64,000 nucleotides of DNA. Source: Enterococcus thailandicus (lineage in GTDB: Bacteria > Bacillota > Bacilli > Lactobacillales > Enterococcaceae). The stretch covers positions 147,314-211,313 of the forward strand of contig NZ_JXLE01000003.1 in the NCBI RefSeq assembly GCF_001886265.1. The letters are read 5' to 3'. Positions within the stretch are counted from its first letter, which is position 1. Every line of letters starts with the position of its first letter. The notes beneath the pieces are model-generated. The model did not search any database and was not told the DNA's origin. It was given only the letters and a program-made list of their open reading frames with translations. The position numbers and the translations under genes were made by a program. Positions 50,730 through 58,634 of the stretch are shown piece after piece.

Positions 50730-51715
50730 GCTTGCTTTTGAAACAATAAATAAAGAAAATACGGCGCACCTATTAACGCAATCAAAATTCCTGTCGGGAT
50801 TTCACCACTTGGAAGGATGACACGCGCGAAAATATCAGCTACGTTCACCAATAACGCCCCAAACAAACCACTTAGTACAAAAGTCCAATGATTCTCTTTT
50901 TTAACAATTGTTTTTGCAACATGTGGTGCTAACAAACCGACAAAGGATAAACTACCTGCAACAGCAACACTAGCACAAGCTAATCCCACTGCCAGAATTA
51001 ATAGCACCCGTTGACTTCTTCGGACATGTAAGCCTAAACTCTGTGCACGTTCTTGTCCAAAAGAAAGTAGCCCAATCTGTTGACTATAATAAAAAGCAAG
51101 TGGCAAAAGAAAAACGGCCCATGGAAGCAATGCCCAAACATAAGGCCAACTAGCACCCCAAATAGATCCTGCCAACCAAGCATTTACAAAACCGTAATTT
51201 TCTTTTGAGATTTTGATCGTCACTAGCAAAGTCATCGCCGATAACCCAGCGTTTACAGCAATTCCCGAAAGTAAAATTCGGTTCATTTTCAACATACCGC
51301 TTTTAGTATAGGAAGTAAGATACACACAAATAGCAGCCAGCAAACCACCTAGACAAGCCGCAAAAGGTAATAGAAAAGTTGCTGCAGCTTGCGAAAAGAA
51401 ACCTAAATAAAGCATGACGAAAAAGCCAGCTCCTGCATTGATTCCTAAAATGCTAGCATCTGCCAACTCATTTCTAGTAACTCCTTGCAGTAAGTACCCC
51501 GAAACACCCAAACACATTCCCGCCAAAAGACTAACTGCCAACCTTGGAAAACGAAATTCTTGTACGATTAGCTGTGTAATTGGCGACGCAGTTCCAGTAA
51601 TCCCATCAATCACTTGTTGAATAGATAATAGTGGTGTCCCAATCATCAAGCTAAGTAAAACACTAATGAACAAGCAGAACAGCAAGAAGGTAATCAGCCA
51701 TCGTAATTTTTTCAT
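50726..51715 (-). CDS. Iron-siderophore ABC transporter permease (second)
   Basis: The 329-residue FecCD-family permease has about nine or ten membrane segments. Typical blocks are FRFPRLAVSLLAGMCLGVSGYLLQGVTRNELADASILGINAGAG and SFVGLLAPHVAK. It overlaps the preceding permease by 4 bases (ATGA). It is the last gene of the unit, and its stop codon coincides with the start of a repeat. Confidence 0.94.
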   Translation of the reverse strand: MKKLRWLITFLLFCLFISVLLSLMIGTPLLSIQQVIDGITGTASPITQLIVQEFRFPRLAVSLLAGMCLGVSGYLLQGVTRNELADASILGINAGAGFFVMLYLGFFSQAAATFLLPFAACLGGLLAAICVYLTSYTKSGMLKMNRILLSGIAVNAGLSAMTLLVTIKISKENYGFVNAWLAGSIWGASWPYVWALLPWAVFLLPLAFYYSQQIGLLSFGQERAQSLGLHVRRSQRVLLILAVGLACASVAVAGSLSFVGLLAPHVAKTIVKKENHWTFVLSGLFGALLVNVADIFARVILPSGEIPTGILIALIGAPYFLYLLFQKQA

Positions 51716-52701
51716 CCCTCTTCCCTCCTAACTTGAACAAGCAAGAATGGCACACCGATTAAAGCAATAATCAAGCCAAAAGGTGTTTCAAATGGTGGAT
51801 TGATCATTCGTGCCACCAAATCTGCTACCATTACTAAGCATCCTCCCGCTAAAAAAGAACCAGGTAGAACGTAACGATAATCTGAACCTACTACCCCACA
51901 AATCAATGGTGGTACTAATAAACCAATAAATGAAACGGGTCCCACAAGTGCCACCGCAATTGCAGATAAAATCGCCACCATTCCAAAAGAAATAAGACGC
52001 GTTCTTCGTGGGTTTCCACCAAGTGCTACAGCATGCGATTCACTTAAATTAACCAAGGAGATTGATTTACCTAGCAAACAAGCGCAAATTGAAGCAATTA
52101 AGTAAACAGGTAACAAAACTGTCAATTGTCGCCAAGTGATATTCGCCGCTCCTCCAACAAACCAAAAAGCTAAGTCTTGTTGCAAATTAAATAATTGTGT
52201 TAGCGCTTGACTAATTGCAGTAAAAAATGAGCTAATCGCCACCCCAGCTAAAATTAGCTGAACTGGATTGATTCCCATTTTGGAAAATTTGAGAAAGCCA
52301 AACACCAAAATCGTCACTGCTAATGCCCCAACCAGAGAAATCAAAAACGTTTGAAAAGATGAAACAGCTGGTAAGAAAGCAAAACTAATTGCCATAGCTA
52401 AAGACGCACCTGCATTGATTCCCAACAACCCAGAATCTGCCAATGGATTACGTGTCACACCTTGCATCAATGCCCCACTTAAAGCAAAACTGCTGCCAAC
52501 AACAAACGCACCTAACACTCGAGGTAATCGAATCGTTCGTAAAATTTGTTGTGCTTGATTCGCTGAATCAAATTGAACAACAGATAACCATAAGTCTTTC
52601 AACGTTACCTCTGCTGCACCATTTGCGACAGCTAGTAAAAAAAGTATCATACTTACTACTATAAGCAGCCAAATAAAACGACTCTTCTTTCTACTCGTCA
52701 T
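51712..52701 (-). CDS. Iron-siderophore ABC transporter permease (first)
   Basis: This 329-residue FecCD-family permease is the partner of the next gene. It has IRLPRVLGAFVVGSSFALSGALMQGVTRNPLADSGLLGINAGASL and GPVSFIGLLVPPLICG. It starts within the ATPase stop (ATGA), with GGAGG upstream. Two different permeases probably form the membrane heterodimer. Confidence 0.94.
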   Translation of the reverse strand: MTSRKKSRFIWLLIVVSMILFLLAVANGAAEVTLKDLWLSVVQFDSANQAQQILRTIRLPRVLGAFVVGSSFALSGALMQGVTRNPLADSGLLGINAGASLAMAISFAFLPAVSSFQTFLISLVGALAVTILVFGFLKFSKMGINPVQLILAGVAISSFFTAISQALTQLFNLQQDLAFWFVGGAANITWRQLTVLLPVYLIASICACLLGKSISLVNLSESHAVALGGNPRRTRLISFGMVAILSAIAVALVGPVSFIGLLVPPLICGVVGSDYRYVLPGSFLAGGCLVMVADLVARMINPPFETPFGLIIALIGVPFLLVQVRREEG

Positions 52702-53501
52702 TGATTTACCTCCTGTCGTGAAAGTAAATCGTAAGTTAGAAAGACTGGCTTGTCAGAATCAGGCAAATGAACGATTTGTGCATCAATTTCAAAAATTTCT
52801 CGCATCCATTCTTTTGTAATTACTTCTTTTGGTGAACCTTCAACCAATAATTGACCAGCTTTCAATCCTAATAAATAATCTGAAAAACGAGATGCATGAT
52901 TGATATCATGAATGGACATCAAAATCGTCGTTTGTTTTACGCGATTGATTTCTTCTAATAAATGTAGAATTTCTAATTGATGTGCGGGATCTAAAAAAGT
53001 AATTGGTTCATCTAAAATCAAAATGTCTGTTTCTTGCGCCAAAGCCATAGCAATCCACACACGTTGCGCTTGTCCACCTGACAGAGTAGCAATCTCTCGT
53101 GTTTTTAAAGTATCTAAGCTAGTTGCTTCTAGCGCCCATTGAATCGCTTCTTGGTCTTCTACAGTCAAACCACTAAATGGCTTTTGATAAGGATATCTAC
53201 CATAAGAAACAATTTCTTCCACGGTCATTCCCAACGGATGATCACTACTTTGTGCCAGTAAAGCAATTTTTTGTGCCAATTCTTTTGAACTATATGTAGA
53301 AATTTCAGAATCATCCACAATAATTTTCCCCTTTTTCACAGGAAGGATTCGTGTGAAGCTTTTTAATAATGTCGATTTTCCGCTCCCATTTGGCCCAATC
53401 AAACTAGTAATCTTGCCTTCAGGAATTTTTACTGATAAAGCATCAATAATTTGCTTTTTGGGATACCCTGCTGCAATATCGACTGCTTCGATTTTTGCCA
53501 T
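52698..53501 (-). CDS. Iron-siderophore ABC transporter ATPase
   Basis: The 267-residue FecE/FhuC-type ATPase shows Walker A GPNGSGKSTLL, Q-loop LLAQSSDHP, signature LSGGQAQRVWIA, Walker B ILILDEPITFLD and the switch His in SIHDINHASR. The start MAKIEAVD is preferred for its AAAGG site 9 bases upstream. The operon promoter is overlapped or followed by a Fur box. Confidence 0.95.
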   Translation of the reverse strand: MAKIEAVDIAAGYPKKQIIDALSVKIPEGKITSLIGPNGSGKSTLLKSFTRILPVKKGKIIVDDSEISTYSSKELAQKIALLAQSSDHPLGMTVEEIVSYGRYPYQKPFSGLTVEDQEAIQWALEATSLDTLKTREIATLSGGQAQRVWIAMALAQETDILILDEPITFLDPAHQLEILHLLEEINRVKQTTILMSIHDINHASRFSDYLLGLKAGQLLVEGSPKEVITKEWMREIFEIDAQIVHLPDSDKPVFLTYDLLSRQEVNQ

Positions 53502-53518
53502 TTCACCCATCCTTTCGT

Positions 53519-53533
53519 TGAAAATCATTCTCA
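53519..53533 (-). promoter_or_regulatory. Fur box of the ABC operon
   Basis: TGAGAATGATTTTCA on the minus strand is a 7-1-7 Fur-type inverted repeat with one mismatch, immediately after the -10. Confidence 0.75.
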
Positions 53534-53562
53534 ATTATGACGCTACTTCACAAATTCGTCAA
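53534..53562 (-). promoter_or_regulatory. Promoter of the siderophore ABC operon
   Basis: TTGACG and CATAAT are 17 bases apart on the minus strand. Confidence 0.7.
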
Positions 53563-53597
53563 GCACAAGTTTTCTTTAGCTTTCACTAAAAAATTGG

Positions 53598-53626
53598 TTG
53601 ACAGTGCTTTAATTATCAGGAATAAT
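53598..53626 (+). promoter_or_regulatory. Promoter of the siderophore-binding lipoprotein
   Basis: A consensus TTGACA is followed after 17 bases by AATAAT. Confidence 0.75.
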
Positions 53627-53632
53627 AGCATC

Positions 53633-53647
53633 TGAGAATGATTCTCA
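53633..53647 (+). promoter_or_regulatory. Fur box of the lipoprotein gene
   Basis: TGAGAATGATTCTCA is a perfect 7-1-7 inverted repeat just downstream of the -10. Confidence 0.85.
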
Positions 53648-53667
53648 ATTATTCTAGGAGGAAGAAA

Positions 53668-54624
53668 ATGAAACGAAAAGCAAAGTTTTTCACAATCTCA
53701 ACGACGCTATTATTAATAGGTTTATTAGGAGCTTGCTCCACAGCAAATAAAACGACAGACACAACAAATTCGACAACTACAGCAAAAAGCAATGGCACGC
53801 ACACCGTGACAGATACTTTAGACAATAAAGTAACAATTCCCAATCAACCAAAACGGATTATTGGAAGCTACTTGGAAGACTATCTAATTGCACTAGATGA
53901 AAAACCTGTTGCGCAATGGACCGTTGGTAGTGGATCAATCCAGGATTATTTACAAGATGATCTGAAAGATATTCCAACGATTTCTTATGACTTACCTTAC
54001 GAAAAAGTTTTAAGTTTTGAACCTGATTTACTTCTGATATCTTCTTCGGCAACTATTGAAGGTGGAAAATATGAACAATACAGTAAAATTGCTCCTACTT
54101 ATGTGGTTACAAATGGTAGCGATGTAACTTGGGAAGAGCAATTAAAAGATGTGGGTAAAGCTTTGGCAAAAGAAGACCAAGCAAAAAAAATCATCAGTGA
54201 ATACCAAGCTTCTGCCAAAAAAATCAAAACGGAATTAGCCGATAAAATCGCTGGTAAAACAGCAGCTGTTTTATGGGTAACAAATAATTCTGCCTTTATG
54301 GTGAGCGAAAATCGCTCAAGTGGTCGTATTGTTTACGGCGATTTAGGTTTTGGTGTCCCTAGCTTAGTTAAAGAGATCTCTAAAGATGCTACTTCAGACT
54401 GGTCTGCTGTTTCTTCAGAAAAATTAGCTGAGTTAGATGCCGATTATTTAATTTTGGTCAACAGTGATCAAGGCGCTGCAATGTTTGAAGAACCTGCCTG
54501 GAAAAATCTGAAAGCAGTCAAAGAAAATCATTTGCTCGAATTGGGTCCAGAATCTAGTTGGTTGTACAACGGACCAATTGCTAGCCAAGAAATGTTGAAC
54601 GATCTTGCTGAAAAATTAAACTAA
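53668..54624 (+). CDS. Iron-siderophore-binding lipoprotein
   Basis: The 318-residue protein has a signal peptide with lipobox LLGAC, a Thr/Ser-rich linker and a periplasmic-binding fold (VTIPNQPKRIIG, SFEPDLLLISSS, LNGPIASQEM-like end). AGGAGG lies 7 bases before the ATG. It is divergent from the cognate ATPase and permeases and shares Fur-type control. Its ligand, probably an Fe(III) siderophore, is unknown. Confidence 0.94.
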   Translation: MKRKAKFFTISTTLLLIGLLGACSTANKTTDTTNSTTTAKSNGTHTVTDTLDNKVTIPNQPKRIIGSYLEDYLIALDEKPVAQWTVGSGSIQDYLQDDLKDIPTISYDLPYEKVLSFEPDLLLISSSATIEGGKYEQYSKIAPTYVVTNGSDVTWEEQLKDVGKALAKEDQAKKIISEYQASAKKIKTELADKIAGKTAAVLWVTNNSAFMVSENRSSGRIVYGDLGFGVPSLVKEISKDATSDWSAVSSEKLAELDADYLILVNSDQGAAMFEEPAWKNLKAVKENHLLELGPESSWLYNGPIASQEMLNDLAEKLN

Positions 54625-54693
54625 AAAAATTCTGAAACATTAAAGAGAGCGAGACAAAACTAAAATCCAGTCGTTCTTAACATATTTTCAATT

Positions 54694-54741
54694 AAAAAAG
54701 CCTAAAATCAGCGTTTTCAAAACGAATTTTAGGCTTTTTTT
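54694..54741. terminator. Bidirectional terminator
   Basis: AAGCCTAAAAT...ATTTTAGGCTT with A- and T-runs. Outer sequences AGACAAAACTA and TAGTTTTGTC are also complementary, so a larger outer helix may form. Confidence 0.88.
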
Positions 54742-54787
54742 CTATTTAAGCTAGTTTTGTCCCAAACTCTTTTATTAATACCTTCGC

Positions 54788-55282
54788 TTAGTCTTTTCGC
54801 ACCCATTTTTGGAAACGATGTGGGTAGCGATTTTCTTCATCTAAAATCCCCACGTGTTCTTCGGCTAACGTGAAATCGGAAAAGTCGATTTCACCAATAT
54901 ACGTGTCGCCCTCAAATTCTTCGTCAATCAATGTTCGCCATATAATGCCTGTTTCTGGTAATAATTCTCGAAAAATTTGACTACCACCAGAAACATAAAT
55001 ATCTTCTGTTACTTGTTGACTGTAGGCTAACACTTCTTCAATTGAATGCATAACTTCCGCATTTTCTGCAACTTTGAGGTCTGGTCGGGTTGTTAAAACA
55101 ATAATATGACGATAAGGCAGACTTAATTTTCCCATACCTTCATATGTTTTTCGTCCCATCACTAAAATTCGATCCATTGTATGCTCCCGAAAAAAACGCA
55201 TATCATTTGGTAATTTCCACGGTAATAAACCATCTTTCCCAATCAAACCGTTACGATCTTGTGCCCACATTGAAATAAACAA
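54788..55282 (-). CDS. folA: Dihydrofolate reductase
   Basis: DHFR reduces dihydrofolate to tetrahydrofolate. About 164 residues are called, with the N-terminal strand ISMWAQDRNGLIGKDGLLPW, the substrate-binding NDMRFF, cofactor motif VMGRKTYEGMG and YVSGGSQIF. A TTG start is favoured because AAAGGAG lies 8 bases upstream and this gives the usual length; an ATG four codons later is the alternative. Confidence 0.93.
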   Translation of the reverse strand: MFISMWAQDRNGLIGKDGLLPWKLPNDMRFFREHTMDRILVMGRKTYEGMGKLSLPYRHIIVLTTRPDLKVAENAEVMHSIEEVLAYSQQVTEDIYVSGGSQIFRELLPETGIIWRTLIDEEFEGDTYIGEIDFSDFTLAEEHVGILDEENRYPHRFQKWVRKD

Positions 55283-55310
55283 ATTATCCGCTCCTTTAGC
55301 TAACTTTCTC

Positions 55311-55319
55311 ATTCTACCA
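55311..55319 (-). promoter_or_regulatory. Extended -10 promoter of folA
   Basis: TGGTAGAAT on the minus strand lies between the lectin-protein stop and folA. Confidence 0.5.
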
Positions 55320-55354
55320 AGAAGCATACACAATTTTTCGTAAAAAAACTACTC

Positions 55355-57547
55355 TCACTCTTTTGGAGTCCCCCATTGATCTGGGGTCGTAACAATTTTC
55401 AGTTGGATTTCTTGCGCGACTAAATAATGATAACTTCCGTCTTTCTCATCAAAAAGAAATCGTACAATTGCATCTTTCTGCTCAAAATGACCAATATTCT
55501 CGATTGGGTCTCCATGATAACTACCACTAACATCTGTTGCCACTAATTGGTCCAGTTCATTTTGAAAAGAAACTGCAGGTGCTTCAAGAATATCTGTTCC
55601 AAATTTAATCTTGGTGATCCATTCAATTGTAGCTCCATTGAGACTTTTTTTATCCGCCTTCACTACGACATTTTGTGTCAGTTGTGTTGGAATCAATTTT
55701 TGATTGAGCAACGTGATTGTTTCGACTAAGTGTTGACTCGATAATTCAAAATGTACCGTTTGAGTTGCTCGTACAAAACCAAATTTTGCTTTTGTTTGAC
55801 GTAGTTCATACGTTCCAAACGGAAGATTCGTCAGCGTTAACGGTTCATTTAAAGCTAAGGCTAGTTGCTGAACCTGACCTGTTTGAGTATTAAATAATTC
55901 AAATGAACCTTCTTGGATTGGTTCACCATTGATTTTTTTCAGTTGGATAGTTAGTTGCGTCACTTTTTTTAGTGGCAACTGGCTAATTATCGGATTACTT
56001 TGGGGAAGTAACTCTTCGTGTATAGTTGATGAACTTGATTCGATCACCACTGTTTGATTGTCTTTTTCTGCTATGATTTCACTTGTTGTTGAACTCGCTG
56101 ATCTAGTTGATTCCGTTGTGAGCGAATTAATCATTAATGAACTTGATTCTTGAGACTCTGCTTCTTTAAAATTATCATCATCAGATGTTTTGGCTGTTTC
56201 TGGTTCTTTTGCATTTTGCACTGGCACTTCTAACAGCTGACTACCTTGAATCCAAATAGTTGTTTCCTTATCGATAATCTGATAACCAGTTGGGGCTTTT
56301 TCCTGGACTAATGTATATTTTCCAATTGGTAGCTTTGTAAGTTCAAACATGCCTTGTTCATTTGTCAAAAGATTCTTTTTCAGAATTTTTCCAGAATCAT
56401 CCATCAGATGAAAGCGACCACCAGATAATTTCTGTTTCACATCTGCTCGGTTGGTTAGCGTTACCTTCAAGCTACCCAAAATAGGTTGATTTTCCACGTT
56501 TAGTTGTTGCGTTAATTGCTCTTCTGTTATGGAAAAAGTCCTGTTTGTTGTCTTTTCATATCCTGTTGGCGTTGTTACTTGACTCACCTGATAAGTTCCA
56601 AGAGGAAGCTTTGGCACACTTGCTTTTCCATTCTCATCTGTCGTAATTGTTTCGACCAATTTTCCTGTTGTGATATCGTGAATCTCAAATTGGCCACCAG
56701 CAAGTGGTTGGTTCGTTTCTTGATCTGTCAACTGTAGATTGAACTGTCCTGTTACGATAGCTGGTTTGGTTACAAAAGAACGAACTTTTATTTTCTGATG
56801 ATTGACATTCACACCTGTTGAGCCACTGAATGCGACTGCATAATTTTCCTGTAGCGGCAAGACTTGTTTCCATGTCAGCCACCCCCGATTGGAATGAAAG
56901 CGAATCGTTAGTTCCTTGCTCATCGCATCATAATCAGCAATAAACGAATGGAATTGCCCATCAACATCTGCTGGCGCATCTTGATTGTTCGCTAAATATT
57001 GAACAGAGTCTTGAATCATAACTGTTGTAGGATTGGAGACTAAAAACGCACCAAATGGTTGATTTCTTCCTAAGATCCGTTCAACGTTTTCAGGTGGTTC
57101 CTCGTATTCTTCACTACGGTTCCAAAACGTGTCTAATTTAAATGCTTGAACGCCTGCTAATCCTAAAACACCGATACCATTCCCTGGTTTTCCGATGGCT
57201 GATGGCACATCCGTATGAAGCGCAAGCGCAACCCCATCTCCCCCACCTTCTACATCTGTTTTATCACCTAAATTTACTTCGGCTTCTAAATGAAAAGAGG
57301 TAGTAGCTGGTAATTTTTTGTTCAACGAAACATTTCCAGCTTGTAATCGCCTATTAGGTGTTAACGAAATAATTTCAGTTATTGGATCATAAGAAGCTGA
57401 TCCTTGTAATGAAAAATAATCCTGCAAGTTTTCTGATTCTATAGCCAAGGGTTCATCATAAAGGTTTTCAGCTGCGAAAGCCGTGCAGCCAAAAACAGTT
57501 GAAGCAACCAAACTGGTCAAGAAAACAAGTTTTTTCATTCTTATCAT
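55355..57547 (-). CDS. Secreted lectin-like protein with SpaA/Cna-B domains
   Basis: The 730-residue protein has a signal peptide (cleavage after TAFAA likely), then an L-type bacterial-lectin-like domain (about 30-265: GGGDGVALALHTD, GIGVLGLAGVQAFKLDTFWN, GQFHSFIADYD). Two SpaA/Cna-B-like domains (about 270-445) each end in an E-box-like motif (YQVSQVTTPTGYE, YTLVQEKAPTGYQ). A Ser/Glu-rich linker (about 450-515), a third such domain (YELRQTKAKFGF) and a beta-rich C-terminal domain follow. There is no LPXTG, no charged tail, and no clear WxL motif, so anchoring is unexplained. It overlaps the upstream gene by 4 bases. An adhesin role is inferred. Confidence 0.85.
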   Translation of the reverse strand: MIRMKKLVFLTSLVASTVFGCTAFAAENLYDEPLAIESENLQDYFSLQGSASYDPITEIISLTPNRRLQAGNVSLNKKLPATTSFHLEAEVNLGDKTDVEGGGDGVALALHTDVPSAIGKPGNGIGVLGLAGVQAFKLDTFWNRSEEYEEPPENVERILGRNQPFGAFLVSNPTTVMIQDSVQYLANNQDAPADVDGQFHSFIADYDAMSKELTIRFHSNRGWLTWKQVLPLQENYAVAFSGSTGVNVNHQKIKVRSFVTKPAIVTGQFNLQLTDQETNQPLAGGQFEIHDITTGKLVETITTDENGKASVPKLPLGTYQVSQVTTPTGYEKTTNRTFSITEEQLTQQLNVENQPILGSLKVTLTNRADVKQKLSGGRFHLMDDSGKILKKNLLTNEQGMFELTKLPIGKYTLVQEKAPTGYQIIDKETTIWIQGSQLLEVPVQNAKEPETAKTSDDDNFKEAESQESSSLMINSLTTESTRSASSTTSEIIAEKDNQTVVIESSSSTIHEELLPQSNPIISQLPLKKVTQLTIQLKKINGEPIQEGSFELFNTQTGQVQQLALALNEPLTLTNLPFGTYELRQTKAKFGFVRATQTVHFELSSQHLVETITLLNQKLIPTQLTQNVVVKADKKSLNGATIEWITKIKFGTDILEAPAVSFQNELDQLVATDVSGSYHGDPIENIGHFEQKDAIVRFLFDEKDGSYHYLVAQEIQLKIVTTPDQWGTPKE

Positions 57548-58290
57548 TTTGCTTCACCCCCTATCGTAAATGCCAATTTTCTTGAATCTATTTGGTATTC
57601 TTTTGGTGCGTTTGTTTCTACAAAATAATACTCACCTTTCGTTAAGCCGTCGACAGCTAGTTGTCCATATTGATTCGTTTCAAGCTTTTTTCGTAACACT
57701 TTTTCATCTTGATAAAGTGTAAATGCTACGCCAGCAAGTGGCTCATTCTCGTCTGTGATTTTTGTTAATAAAATCGTATTTTCTTTTCGCTGATTGGTAA
57801 AAATCCGTTGAATGACTGTTTGATTTTCAATAACTAATTCGACTGTTTCTTCCGAAAGTTCGTAGCCGAGAGGAGCTTTCACTTGGCGGATTACATACTG
57901 GCCTTTTGCCAATTTAGTCAGCGAAACTTGTCCCGTTTCATCAGCAGTTAATTTCTGCGTTTCGCCATTTTCAGCTTTTGCTTCATAAACAGCTCCTGGA
58001 ATTGCTTTTCCCGAAGACTGGTCGACAGTTAAAAGTTCTTTTGAATAGGTTTCTTTTTTCAAGGACTTGCGGTACATCGTGATAAAGGCTTTATTAGAGA
58101 GAACTTTTTGACCATCACCTAAATCAAGTTGTGCTTGATTTCCATAAACTTGTTTTTCTACTACAGATTGCGCGCTTGTCTGTCGATTTATTTTTTGCGT
58201 GGTGCTTGTAGCAGTCACTAATAAAAGCGGGCTGAACAAACTTACGGCCCCCAACATTAGCGAAACCCCTTGATAAATCGTGCGTTTCAT
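57544..58290 (-). CDS. Secreted protein with two SpaA-like domains
   Basis: The 248-residue protein has an N-terminal signal sequence (GVSLMLGAVSLFSPLLLVTA) and two prealbumin-like SpaA domains. Each ends with the E-box-like YVIRQVKAPLGYE or YYFVETNAPKEYQ; possible isopeptide lysines precede them. It ends GGEAK with no anchor. Start and stop overlap both neighbours (TAATG and ATGA), so translation of the set is coupled. It is probably extracellular and may pair with the lectin-like protein. Confidence 0.85.
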   Translation of the reverse strand: MKRTIYQGVSLMLGAVSLFSPLLLVTATSTTQKINRQTSAQSVVEKQVYGNQAQLDLGDGQKVLSNKAFITMYRKSLKKETYSKELLTVDQSSGKAIPGAVYEAKAENGETQKLTADETGQVSLTKLAKGQYVIRQVKAPLGYELSEETVELVIENQTVIQRIFTNQRKENTILLTKITDENEPLAGVAFTLYQDEKVLRKKLETNQYGQLAVDGLTKGEYYFVETNAPKEYQIDSRKLAFTIGGEAK

Positions 58291-58634
58291 TATTCTTGCC
58301 TCATTCCATAAACCAAGCTTCCACTCAATCGAGCCATTCGCTGGCCAATCAAGGTTTGACTTGCGCCTCCGCCTGAAGGTACCTGCGGATTCTTTTCCAT
58401 AGCCGAAATTCGATTTTCCAGCATTGTCAATTCATTTCTTTTTATCCGGCGATGATTTTTAAAAACGACTGTCTCTCCGTTATTTTCCACCTGAATATCA
58501 TTCACTAGGCTTTCTTTTGACAACTCAATTTTCTTGTCCCGGATTGGTTGATCGACCAGCCCACTCAAAATAACACTTTGATACAGACAAGTCGTTGCTA
58601 ACATACCACTAACTATTAAGGATTTAACTTTCAT
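58290..58634 (-). CDS. Small secreted protein of unknown function
   Basis: The protein is about 114 residues. An N-terminal hydrophobic segment (SLIVSGMLATTCLYQSVIL) acts as signal or anchor, followed by a charged stretch (NHRRIKRNELTMLENRISAMEK) and GGGASQTLIGQRMARLSGSLVYG. The start is set at the second Met because GTGAGGA lies 7 bases before it; a Met two codons earlier is possible. It overlaps the 3' end of the Mga-family gene. I do not recognise it. Confidence 0.75.
   Translation of the reverse strand: MKVKSLIVSGMLATTCLYQSVILSGLVDQPIRDKKIELSKESLVNDIQVENNGETVVFKNHRRIKRNELTMLENRISAMEKNPQVPSGGGASQTLIGQRMARLSGSLVYGMRQE

Noticed and set aside
55355..58290. Sortase-assembled pilus
   Set aside because: SpaA-like domains are present, but there is no LPXTG motif in any product and no sortase gene in the neighbourhood.
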